Part shown: positions 19,049 through 27,022 of the stretch, piece by piece
Layout: each line of letters opens with the position of its first letter
Numbering within the stretch: position 1 is the first letter of the stretch
DNA from: Pseudomonas sp. B28(2017)
GTDB lineage: Bacteria > Pseudomonadota > Gammaproteobacteria > Pseudomonadales > Pseudomonadaceae
Assembly (NCBI RefSeq): GCF_002113025.1
Contig: NZ_NEJH01000003.1
Location: 1-64,000 of the forward strand
DNA length: 64,000 bases
Reading direction: 5' to 3'
Translations under genes and position numbers: made by a program
Notes under the pieces: generated by a model
What the model saw: only the letters and a program-made list of their open reading frames with translations
What the model was told of the DNA's origin: nothing
The model's database searches: none

Positions 19049-19282
19049 ATGAAACGTTTTGCCTTGGCGGTTATCTGTTGCGCACTGGCCACTTCGGCCC
19101 TCGCAGCACCGAAGCCCTGCGAAGAACTCAAGGCCGAGATCGAAGCCAAGATTCAGGCCAGTGGCGTCACTGCCTACACGCTTGAAATCGTCACCAACGA
19201 CGAAGTACACGACCAGAACATGGTCGTGGGCTCGTGCGAAAATGGCACCAAAAAAATCATCTACCAGAAGAACGACCGCTGA
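19049..19282 (+). CDS. DUF1161 small exported protein (second copy)
   Basis: A 77-residue protein with a signal peptide (MKRFALAVICCALATSALAA). The mature domain KPCEELKAEIEAKIQASGVT closely matches the copy at 17304, followed by VVGSCENGTKKIIYQK. The two cysteines are conserved. AAAGGAG precedes the ATG at 19049. The pair flank the LLM oxidoreductase gene and were probably produced by duplication. Function unknown. Confidence 0.87.
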   Translation: MKRFALAVICCALATSALAAPKPCEELKAEIEAKIQASGVTAYTLEIVTNDEVHDQNMVVGSCENGTKKIIYQKNDR

Positions 19283-19286
19283 CAGC

Positions 19287-19709
19287 TCACATCAGGCAGT
19301 AGGACTCCCGATCTTCAGCGACGATCTCGCGCTTGGCGTTGTACAGCCGGGCCTCGGGTATGAAGGCGATTGAGCGGCCTTGGAGCACATAACGCTGACC
19401 GGCTTCGAAATGATCGTAATTGATGGTCAGGTAGCAGATCCGTTCAGAGGGGCCGTTCATCATGCTCAATCCGCCACCACCGGGTACTTCAAAGTCGAAA
19501 CGGACGATCAGTTCGTGGCTGCCCGGCGTGACCTCAAAAAAACGCCCATCGGGCAGGCGCTGTTTATCCAGTCGTTCGGCCATCAACAACTTGTCGTTAG
19601 GGAAGGGCGTAGAGAATTCGACCCAGGCCATCTTCGGATTAGCCGCCGGCATCGGGCTCTGACAACCGGCAACAACACTGGCGGCGAGTAACAGCATCAA
19701 CCTGCGCAT
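19287..19709 (-). CDS. Lipoprotein, paralogue A
   Basis: A 140-residue predicted lipoprotein: signal MRRLMLLLAASVVAGC with the lipobox VAGC. The mature part contains FFEVTPGSHELIVRFDFEV and RYVLQGRSIAFIPEARLY, a beta-rich pattern shared with the gene upstream (FEVQPGSHELTVRYQF, RYELQAGNIGFRPWAKLY). CAGGGA lies 9 bases before the ATG. I do not recognise a named family with certainty. It converges on the second DUF1161 gene, four bases away. Confidence 0.75.
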   Translation of the reverse strand: MRRLMLLLAASVVAGCQSPMPAANPKMAWVEFSTPFPNDKLLMAERLDKQRLPDGRFFEVTPGSHELIVRFDFEVPGGGGLSMMNGPSERICYLTINYDHFEAGQRYVLQGRSIAFIPEARLYNAKREIVAEDRESYCLM

Positions 19710-19750
19710 GATGAATGTCCCTGGGGATTATGTATTCAGCATAACGCCGA

Positions 19751-20173
19751 TCAGGTGCCTTGGCAGCCCGCTGGCTTGCCTTGACCAATCACTTTTCGCT
19801 GCTGATCGTAGAGTTTCGCCCAAGGCCGAAAACCAATGTTTCCCGCCTGTAGCTCATAACGCTCACCCGCGTTGAAATCGTTGAATTTCACGCTCAACTG
19901 ACAATCGCGCCACAACGGCTCGGCGTCGGGACCGATGTTGGTGGGCTGGACCGAAAACTGATAGCGGACCGTCAACTCATGGCTACCGGGCTGGACCTCG
20001 AAATAGCGTTTATCGTCAGTGGCCTTGTTATCGACCTCAAGCGCCTGCAGCGCCGTATCTTCCTGCTTTGAGTCCAGGTCGATCCAGGCTTGCGCAGGAT
20101 CAGGGCGAGGTATTCCGAAACCAGCACAGCCGGCCAGAAACAGCAGGCCACCCGTCAGTACCAACATGCGCAT
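19751..20173 (-). CDS. Lipoprotein, paralogue B
   Basis: A 140-residue predicted lipoprotein with lipobox LAGC (MRMLVLTGGLLFLAGC). Its middle and end align with the gene at 19287 (PGSHEL, RYELQ, AKLY), and both are 140 residues, so they are tandem duplicates. The start at 20173 is chosen because GGAG lies 8 bases before it and the signal peptide begins there. The role is unknown; conserved beta strands and an outer-membrane type lipobox suggest a periplasm-facing envelope protein. Confidence 0.75.
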   Translation of the reverse strand: MRMLVLTGGLLFLAGCAGFGIPRPDPAQAWIDLDSKQEDTALQALEVDNKATDDKRYFEVQPGSHELTVRYQFSVQPTNIGPDAEPLWRDCQLSVKFNDFNAGERYELQAGNIGFRPWAKLYDQQRKVIGQGKPAGCQGT

Positions 20174-20232
20174 AGCGGAGCTCCATTCAAGCGGGATAGT
20201 CTTGTGCAAAGACTCTCCAAGGAAGAATTATT

Positions 20233-21330
20233 GTGTTCAGGCCGCTTCCTAGCCTTGGTTTACTTGATCGCGTTTTTCGCGTTTTGTTTCCGGGTGTGTT
20301 GTTTTTGTTGCTCAACGGTTGCGCCAGCGTCAGCTATTACAGCCAATTGGTCAGCGGCCAACTGCAGTTGCTGCGGGCCAGGGAGCCTGTTTCCAGTGTG
20401 ATTGCCGACCCGGCGCGCGATGAAAAACTACGTACACACCTGGAGCAATCGCAAAAAGCCCGAACGTTCGCCAGCCGGCAATTGCACCTGCCGGATAACC
20501 AGAGTTACCGCTTGTATGCAGACATTGGGCGGCCCTTCGTCGTCTGGAATGTCTTCGCCACGCCGGAATTTTCCCTCAAGCCTGTAAACCACTGTTTCCC
20601 CGTTGCCGGTTGCGTGGCCTACCGCGGTTACTACAGCCAGGGCGCAGCCCGCGGCGAAGCTGCTGTGCAACGCTTACAGGGCATGGACGTGTCGATTGGC
20701 GGTGTCGAAGCGTATTCGACGCTTGGCTGGTTCAATGACCCAATCATCAGTTCGATGATGGGCTGGGGCGATGAGCGACTGGCCACGCTGATCTTTCACG
20801 AGTTGGCCCATCAGCGCTTCTATGTGAAGGACGACACGGAGTTCAACGAATCCTTTGCCACCTTCGTCGAGCAGGAAGGTACTCGCCAATGGCGCGCCTA
20901 CCGCCACCTGCCACCGGCTGACAATGCGCAGGCGCGTCAGCGCGACCAGTTCACCGAGTTGGTGCTCAAGACCCGCACCCGACTGGAAAAACTCTACACC
21001 GCGCCGTTGCCAACCGAACAAATGCGCCAGCACAAGGCGGCCGAGTTCGAGCGCTTGCGCAGCGAATACCGGCAAATGCGCGACCGTCAGTGGGCTGGAG
21101 ACAAACGCTACGACGCCTGGATCTATGCGCCAATGAACAATGCCCGGCTATTGCCGTTTGGTTTGTACGATCAATGGGTACCGGCATTTACCGCGCTGTT
21201 CCATCAGGTGGATGGCAACTGGCTGCAGTTTTATGCGGCCGTGGAGAAGCTCGGTGCCTTGCCCATGGACCAGCGCAAAGCAGCGTTGAAAACGCTGGCT
21301 GACGGCACCAATCAACCAAAGAACCAGTAG
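20233..21330 (+). CDS. Predicted aminopeptidase lipoprotein (COG4324-like, HExxH)
   Basis: A 365-residue protein with an N-terminal signal ending in the lipobox LLNGC (about residue 30). It carries a zinc motif in LATLIFHELAHQRFYVKDDT, followed by EFNESFATFVEQEG, where a Glu would be the third ligand, as in gluzincins. The family is annotated as predicted aminopeptidase. Translation probably starts with GTG at 20233, after AAGGA. It is divergent from lipoprotein paralogue B, and its 3' end overlaps the next, convergent gene by 19 bases. Confidence 0.8.
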   Translation: MFRPLPSLGLLDRVFRVLFPGVLFLLLNGCASVSYYSQLVSGQLQLLRAREPVSSVIADPARDEKLRTHLEQSQKARTFASRQLHLPDNQSYRLYADIGRPFVVWNVFATPEFSLKPVNHCFPVAGCVAYRGYYSQGAARGEAAVQRLQGMDVSIGGVEAYSTLGWFNDPIISSMMGWGDERLATLIFHELAHQRFYVKDDTEFNESFATFVEQEGTRQWRAYRHLPPADNAQARQRDQFTELVLKTRTRLEKLYTAPLPTEQMRQHKAAEFERLRSEYRQMRDRQWAGDKRYDAWIYAPMNNARLLPFGLYDQWVPAFTALFHQVDGNWLQFYAAVEKLGALPMDQRKAALKTLADGTNQPKNQ

Positions 21331-22541
21331 CAAACCCCGATTGAACCCAGCACCCCGGCAAGCTCCGCCAGCAATGCGCAGCCAACCGCATGGCGTGCGC
21401 GCTGGATGCCCACGGCGCCGAAGTACACCGCCAGGACATAGAACGTCGTCTCTGTACTGCCCTGGACCGTTGCCGCCACCAGTGCCGGGAAGCTGTCTAC
21501 GCCCGAGGTCTTCATGGTTTCGATCAACATCGCCCGGGCGGCGCTTCCGGAGAAGGGTTTGACCATCGCCGTCGGCAGCGCATCGACGAAGCGCGTGTCC
21601 CAACCGGCCCACGCCACCAGATGGCGAATCCCGTCCAGGCCGAAGTCCAGCGCCCCGGAGGCGCGCAACACGCCCACCGCGCAGAGCATCGCCACCAGGT
21701 AGGGCAGCAAGTTCTTGGCGACGTCGAAACCCTCTTTGGCACCTTCGACGAAGGCCTCGTAGACCTTCACTTTGCGCAGTGCACCGATCAGCAGAAACAG
21801 CATGATCAGACCAAACAACGTCAGGTTGCCGAGGATCGATGACAAGCCGGCCAGCGCGGTCGCCGAAAGGGTCGCCAGCAAGGCCATGAAAGCACCGAGG
21901 GCGAGGGCGCCGGGGATCAGGTAGGCCAGCACCACGGGGTCCCAGATGCGCAAACGCTGCATGAACGCCACTGACAGGAAGCCGACAATGGTCGAGCAAC
22001 TGGTCGCCAGCAGGATCGGCAGGAACACCAGCGTCGGGTCTGGTGCGCCTTGCTGGGCGCGATACATGAAAATAGTGACCGGCAGCAGGGTCAGCGAGGA
22101 AGCGTTGAGCACCAGGAACAGAATCTGTGCGTTGCTGGCGACGGTAGCGCTGGGATTGAGTTCTTGCAGCGCCTTCATGGCCTTGAGACCGATCGGCGTG
22201 GCAGCGTTGTCCAGACCCAGGCCATTGGCGGCGAAGTTAAGGGTGATCAGGCCGATGGCCGGATGTCCAGGCGGAACTTCAGGCATCAGGCGCAAAAACA
22301 GCGGCCCCAAGGCCCTGGCCAACCATTCGACGATCCCGGCTTTCTCGGCAATGCGCAGAAAGCCGAGCCAGAGGGTGAGGGTGCCGAACAGCAGCACCAT
22401 GACTTCGACCGATAGCTTGGCCATGCCGAAAATGCTTTCCACCATCGCCGCGAATATCCCGGCGTTACCGCCAATCAGCCACTGGACCAGCGCCGATACG
22501 GCGGCCACGATGAAGAAGCCAAGCCACAGGCCATTGAGCAT
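21312..22541 (-). CDS. SpmA-SpmB type membrane protein (nucleoside recognition domain)
   Basis: A 409-residue polytopic membrane protein. Two Gate-type (nucleoside recognition) domains are joined: the first around residues 40-180 (NFAANGLGLDNAATPIGLKA), the second around 250-400 (KPFSGSAARAMLIETM, STETTFYVLAVYFGAVG). In Bacillus these are separate proteins, SpmA and SpmB. In non-sporulating bacteria the fused form is a putative transporter of unknown substrate. It begins MLNGLWLGFFIVAAVSALVQ at 22541. Confidence 0.85.
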   Translation of the reverse strand: MLNGLWLGFFIVAAVSALVQWLIGGNAGIFAAMVESIFGMAKLSVEVMVLLFGTLTLWLGFLRIAEKAGIVEWLARALGPLFLRLMPEVPPGHPAIGLITLNFAANGLGLDNAATPIGLKAMKALQELNPSATVASNAQILFLVLNASSLTLLPVTIFMYRAQQGAPDPTLVFLPILLATSCSTIVGFLSVAFMQRLRIWDPVVLAYLIPGALALGAFMALLATLSATALAGLSSILGNLTLFGLIMLFLLIGALRKVKVYEAFVEGAKEGFDVAKNLLPYLVAMLCAVGVLRASGALDFGLDGIRHLVAWAGWDTRFVDALPTAMVKPFSGSAARAMLIETMKTSGVDSFPALVAATVQGSTETTFYVLAVYFGAVGIQRARHAVGCALLAELAGVLGSIGVCYWFFG

Positions 22542-22591
22542 CAGTCAAACCCCCCAAAAGATCCGCGAATGATAGCGGGGTGGCCAGAAAC

Positions 22592-22621
22592 GACAAACCC
22601 CGAATTTCTCCGGGGTTTGTC
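22592..22621 (-). terminator. Rho-independent terminator after gltP
   Basis: GACAAACCCCG (22592-22602) and CGGGGTTTGTC (22611-22621) form a perfect 11-base stem with an 8-base loop, 38 bases past the gltP stop codon. Confidence 0.85.
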
Positions 22622-22658
22622 TGTTATTGCCTGCACCGCTCCCACAAGGGGTGTTGCA

Positions 22659-23990
22659 TCAGTTCTTGGAAACTTCACCCAGCGGCAGTGTTTCCTTGCT
22701 GCGCCAGTGCGGCAGGGAGTTCCAGTAGCGCTGACCCTTGGCGTCGTCGTACATACCTTCCCAACGAGCGATAACCAGAACGGCCAGAGCGTTGCCGATC
22801 ACGTTCAGTGCAGTACGGGCCATGTCCATGACGCGGTCGACACCGGCGATGAACGCCAGGCCTTCCAGTGGAATACCGACGCTGCCCAAGGTGGCCAGCA
22901 GTACCACGAAGGACACGCCTGGTACGCCGGCGATGCCTTTGGAGGTGACCATCAATGTCAGTACCAGCAGCAGTTGCTGGCTGATCGACAGGTCGATGCC
23001 ATACAGCTGGGCGATGAAGATCGCTGCAATGCTTTGGTACAGGGTCGAACCGTCGAGGTTGAACGAGTAACCGGTCGGCACCACGAAGCTGCAAATGGCT
23101 TTCGGCGCGCCGTAGGCTTCCATTTTCTCGATCACGCGCGGCAGCACGGTTTCGGAGCTGGCGGTGGAGTAGGCCAGTACCAGCTCATCCTTGAAGATGC
23201 GTATCAGCTTGATCACCGAGAAGCCGAACAGGCGAGCGATCAGGCCCAGGATCACGAAAGCGAAGAAGGCAATGGCGAAGTAAACCAGGATCACCAGTTT
23301 GGCCAGCGGCAGCAGCGACGCGAAGCCGAAGTTGGCCACCGTCACCGCGATCAGCGCGAACACGCCGATCGGGGCGTAGTTCATGATCATGTGAGTGACC
23401 TTGAACATGCTTTCAGATACGCCCTGGAACATCTTCACCAGCGGTTCGCGCAGGTCTGCCTGCAGGCTCGACAGGCCGAGACCGAACAATACGGAGAAGA
23501 AGATGATCGGCAGCATTTCGCCGCGGGCCATGGCCGCGAAGATATTCGACGGGATCAGGTTGAGGATGGTTTCGATGAACGCATGTTCATGCTGAACCTC
23601 GGCCGCCGTGGCCTGGTACTTGGAAATGTCCACAGTGCCCAGGGTGCTCATGTCGATGCCGGCACCCGGATGGAACAGGTTGGCCAGCAGCAGACCGACC
23701 ACGATGGCGATGGTAGTGACGATCTCGAAGTAAATGATGGTCTTGAGGCCGATACGCCCCAGTTTCTTGGCGTCACCGACGCCTGCGATGCCGACGATCA
23801 GAGAGGAGATGACGATCGGAATCACGATCATCTTGATCAGACGGATAAAGATATCGCCTGCCGGTTGCAGGACGTTGCTGATCCACCAGGCTTTTTCGGC
23901 ACTGAAATGGTTGAGCAGCGCACCGATTGCAATCCCCAATACCAGACCGATGAGGATCTGCCAGGCGAGGCTAAGCTTTGCCTTCTTCAT
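22659..23990 (-). CDS. gltP: Dicarboxylate/glutamate:cation symporter
   Basis: A 443-residue DAACS-family symporter that takes up glutamate/aspartate or C4-dicarboxylates with protons or sodium. Conserved features include the serine-rich re-entrant loop (LAYSTASSETVLPRVIEKME) and the signature VPTGYSFNLDGSTLYQSIAA. ARTALNVIGNALAVLVIARWE near the C-terminus includes the substrate-binding Asn. About eight membrane helices are visible. Position next to the algB region agrees with gltP of P. aeruginosa. Confidence 0.92.
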   Translation of the reverse strand: MKKAKLSLAWQILIGLVLGIAIGALLNHFSAEKAWWISNVLQPAGDIFIRLIKMIVIPIVISSLIVGIAGVGDAKKLGRIGLKTIIYFEIVTTIAIVVGLLLANLFHPGAGIDMSTLGTVDISKYQATAAEVQHEHAFIETILNLIPSNIFAAMARGEMLPIIFFSVLFGLGLSSLQADLREPLVKMFQGVSESMFKVTHMIMNYAPIGVFALIAVTVANFGFASLLPLAKLVILVYFAIAFFAFVILGLIARLFGFSVIKLIRIFKDELVLAYSTASSETVLPRVIEKMEAYGAPKAICSFVVPTGYSFNLDGSTLYQSIAAIFIAQLYGIDLSISQQLLLVLTLMVTSKGIAGVPGVSFVVLLATLGSVGIPLEGLAFIAGVDRVMDMARTALNVIGNALAVLVIARWEGMYDDAKGQRYWNSLPHWRSKETLPLGEVSKN

Positions 23991-24701
23991 ATCTTTACCC
24001 TTACTTGTTGTTTGACTCAGGGAGATGCGCGAACTGGAACGCTTATGGCGAAAAAGTCTAGTGCATCTACCCTCCGTATAAGGTGCCCCGGAACGCGTAT
24101 TGACGGCTCTCTGGCAGGCGAAAAAAGGCGCAACTATTCCGATGCAAGGGAGCGCCGTCTAATGCCATAAACGCCTACCCCATGCCGAATCGGCATGGGT
24201 TTTTTTTACCGAAAGCGACGTCGCAATCGGTTCGAATGCGACATTTCAGCAGGCATAAGTGCCGTGAACCGGTCATCACAGAGCAGATTGAATGTTTTTT
24301 GAGCAGTGGCTGAGCGTTGATTTTTCGGCAGAATCCCGCTGGACGAAGCGAAAAATCACGGCCAAAGAAAATGGATTTTTCTCGATATACGGTCGCTGGT
24401 GAAACACCAGGAAAAGTATTTTGCGACGTAACAAGGACAAAGATGCGATAACACTGGTGAAACCGAGACGAGCGCTCTATTTCAATGTGTTGCGTGTTCA
24501 AGCCCTTCGCAAGTCCGTCGAGCCATGGCGGTCCGGCGAACTTGCGCAGCAGCTTTTCCTGACCCGGCCCTTGCGCAGGCACTCCCTGTACCCGTAGGTC
24601 ACTCCGCCCCTGAAACAGGCAGAACGTCCCGACCCCTTGGTCATGCGCCAGCCTTCCTCAGGTGACGCAGGTGGAAGGAGGCGCTGTGGCCTCCTCTCAT
24701 A
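23991..24701. other. Gene-free region between gltP and the DUF1328 gene
   Basis: These 711 bases hold no open frame with recognisable homology or coding bias; the longest, on the minus strand at 24175-24582, overlaps a strong terminator. The gltP promoter must lie near 24000-24100. The main recognisable element is the plus-strand terminator at 24179-24207. Confidence 0.5.
24179..24207 (+). terminator. Orphan rho-independent terminator
   Basis: CCCATGCCG (24179-24187), a 3-base loop and CGGCATGGG (24191-24199) are followed by eight T. The signal works only on the plus strand, yet no plus-strand gene ends upstream: the nearest is the divergent gltP. It may end a small RNA begun in 24010-24150. 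Confidence 0.85.
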
Positions 24702-24866
24702 TCAGTCTCGACCGCGACGGCCAAAAAAGAAGGAGGCAATGAACATCACCAGGAACACGACAAACAGAATCTTGGCGATACCCGTGGCGGTGCCCGCTAT
24801 ACCACCGAAACCCAGTACGGCGGCGACGATGGCGATGATCAGGAATGTGATTGCCCAGCTCAACAT
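24702..24866 (-). CDS. DUF1328 (YtjA-type) small membrane protein
   Basis: A 54-residue protein made of two membrane helices ([20 protein letters not shown] and [19 protein letters not shown]) joined by GGIAGTATG, with a basic tail GRRGRD. This is the DUF1328/YtjA signature; the function is unknown, and related genes are often stress induced. The ATG at 24866 follows AAGGAG. It lies downstream of, and on the same strand as, the small gene at 24938. Confidence 0.9.
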   Translation of the reverse strand: MLSWAITFLIIAIVAAVLGFGGIAGTATGIAKILFVVFLVMFIASFFFGRRGRD

Positions 24867-24937
24867 GGTGATTCTCCTTACACTTGTGTTTAGAGGTGCT
24901 GCGTTTCCCGGCACATCGGGTGCGGCGGAAGTTTTGC

Positions 24938-25225
24938 CTAGAACACCCAACGCTCTTGATGACGCATCTCACCCACAGGCCCGGCCTGGTCGACATCCAT
25001 CATTCGCATCGGTGGGCTATCGGCCTGACCGCTGCTGACAGCACTGAAATGGTGTTGGGCCGGATGCGGAGTCGACAGGAACGGCGCCTCCAGCTGCTGA
25101 CTCTGCTCCCAGCGCAGAAACTGCTGGCCGCCGATCAGGGTGATCAACAGCACCAGAACAGCAAACAGTCCTTGCAGGATATGCACAGGCGACAGGCGCA
25201 GGTGGGCGGCACGTTGACGGTTCAT
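24938..25225 (-). CDS. Small single-pass membrane protein, unknown
   Basis: A 95-residue protein with one membrane helix ([20 protein letters not shown], residues 18-37) and a Pro/His/Met-rich C-terminal part, probably periplasmic ([19 protein letters not shown]). AGGAGCTCC precedes the ATG at 25225. I do not recognise the family. It may be co-transcribed with the DUF1328 gene 71 bases further on. Confidence 0.65.
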   Translation of the reverse strand: MNRQRAAHLRLSPVHILQGLFAVLVLLITLIGGQQFLRWEQSQQLEAPFLSTPHPAQHHFSAVSSGQADSPPMRMMDVDQAGPVGEMRHQERWVF

Positions 25226-25665
25226 CCTGGAGCTCCTACCACTCGGGTCGGTATTCGATAGCGGGCGTTTGTTTTTTCAATGCCCTGGTTAACCAGACAA
25301 TTGCAGCCCGCATGCCAGCTTTTACTCGAAATAATTCCCTTTTATTTCAATATCTTATGACCACCAAAGAAATCACTTCGCGCGCATCCTGCACGATGCC
25401 ACGGGGGCAGTCGTGCGTATTGCACGACTCGCATGAAGGGAAGGTGTAAATTTTTTGAATTGAGAGAAGGGAGCGGATGTCAGAAATACAGGCTGCCCAC
25501 TCTCCAGTAACCGGCATCTACTAAAAGACCCGCATAACCAGGTAGCTAACCGATTCATCGGATGAAAGCTACTCTGCCATGACAGCATTGGCTCAGAATC
25601 AATCATGCAACTTGCCCGATTTTTCCGAGCCTAAATAAAGATCATTCATTAAGGAGCGCAGGAAA
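25226..25665. other. Control region upstream of algB
   Basis: No gene is supported in these 440 bases. They contain a perfect 12-base palindrome CTGGTTAACCAG (25285-25296), a hairpin AGTCGTGC-GTATT-GCACGACT (25409-25429) and a clear AAGGAG ribosome site before algB. The middle (25310-25370) is AT-rich, which suits a promoter. Confidence 0.55.
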
Positions 25666-27012
25666 ATGGAATCAGCCACTGAGCATCAAGGCCGCATTCT
25701 GCTGGTGGATGATGAGTCCGCTATCCTGCGTACCTTCCGTTATTGCCTTGAAGACGAAGGCTACAGCGTGGCCACCGCTACCAGCGCCGCGCAGGCAGAT
25801 ACCCTGTTGCAGCGACAGGTCTTCGACCTGTGCTTCCTCGATTTGCGCCTGGGTGAAGACAACGGCCTCGATGTGTTGGCCCAGATGCGTATCCAGGCGC
25901 CCTGGATGCGGGTGGTGATCGTCACTGCGCACTCGGCCGTCGACACGGCGGTGGATGCGATTCAGGCCGGTGCCGCCGACTATCTGGTCAAACCGTGCAG
26001 CCCCGATCAATTGCGCCTGGCAACCGCCAAGCAACTGGAAGTGCGGCAACTGTCGGCGCGACTGGAAGCCCTGGAAGGTGAAGTGCGCAAGCCCATGGAT
26101 GGCCTGGACTCCCACAGCCCGGCCATGAAAGTGGTACTCGAAACCGCCCGCCAGGTTGCCACGACCGATGCCAATATCCTGATTCTTGGTGAATCCGGTA
26201 CCGGCAAGGGCGAACTGTCCCAAGCCATTCACGGCTGGAGCAAACGCGCGAAGAAATCCTGCGTCACGATCAACTGCCCGTCGCTGAGTGCCGAACTCAT
26301 GGAAAGCGAACTCTTCGGCCACAGTCGCGGCGCCTTCACCGGCGCCAGCGAAAGCACCCTGGGCCGAGTCAACCAGGCTGACGGCGGGACGCTGTTTCTC
26401 GACGAAATCGGCGACTTTCCCCTGACATTACAGCCAAAATTGCTGCGTTTTATTCAGGACAAAGAATATGAGCGCGTCGGTGATCCCGTGACCCGACGTG
26501 CCGATGTGCGCATCCTTGCGGCGACCAACCTCAACCTTGAGGACATGGTCCGCGACGGTCGCTTCCGCGAAGACCTGCTCTATCGCCTGAATGTCATTAC
26601 CTTGCACCTGCCGCCGCTACGCGAACGCCGCGAAGATATTCTCAACCTGGCCGAGCGTCTCCTGGCGCGCTTCGTCAAGGAGTACGCCCGTCCCGCGCGC
26701 GCCTTCAGCGACGAGGCTCGGGAAGCGCTGCTGAGCTATCGCTGGCCGGGCAACATCCGTGAGCTGCGCAACGTGATCGAGCGGGCGAGCATCATCTGTC
26801 CTCAGGAGCGGGTCGAGATCAGTCATCTGGGCATGGCCGACCCCCCGGTCAACAATGCACCTCGCATCGGCGCGGCTTTGAGCCTGGATGAGCTGGAAAA
26901 GGCCCATATCGGCGCGATCCTCGCCACCGCCGACACGCTGGACCAAGCGGCCAAAACCCTGGGCATCGACGCCTCGACGCTGTACCGCAAACGCAAGCAG
27001 TACAACTTGTGA
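25666..27012 (+). CDS. algB: AlgB, NtrC-family response regulator
   Basis: A 448-residue response regulator. Residues 10-125 form a receiver domain with the phosphoacceptor Asp in CFLDLRLGEDNG. A sigma54-type AAA+ domain follows, with Walker A GESGTGKG, the sigma54-contact loop GAFTGA, Walker B GGTLFLDEIGDFP and the arginine-finger region; the C-terminus has a Fis-type helix-turn-helix (LDQAAKTLGIDASTLYRKRK). AlgB activates alginate synthesis and affects virulence in P. aeruginosa. AAGGAG precedes the ATG. The kinB gene follows after 10 bases, as in other pseudomonads. Confidence 0.95.
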   Translation: MESATEHQGRILLVDDESAILRTFRYCLEDEGYSVATATSAAQADTLLQRQVFDLCFLDLRLGEDNGLDVLAQMRIQAPWMRVVIVTAHSAVDTAVDAIQAGAADYLVKPCSPDQLRLATAKQLEVRQLSARLEALEGEVRKPMDGLDSHSPAMKVVLETARQVATTDANILILGESGTGKGELSQAIHGWSKRAKKSCVTINCPSLSAELMESELFGHSRGAFTGASESTLGRVNQADGGTLFLDEIGDFPLTLQPKLLRFIQDKEYERVGDPVTRRADVRILAATNLNLEDMVRDGRFREDLLYRLNVITLHLPPLRERREDILNLAERLLARFVKEYARPARAFSDEAREALLSYRWPGNIRELRNVIERASIICPQERVEISHLGMADPPVNNAPRIGAALSLDELEKAHIGAILATADTLDQAAKTLGIDASTLYRKRKQYNL

Positions 27013-27022
27013 GCAATAGCCG

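Noticed and set aside
24175..24582. 135-codon open frame on the minus strand in the gltP-DUF1328 gap
   Set aside because: No ribosome site, no homology I recognise, and its end overlaps a strong terminator on the other strand.
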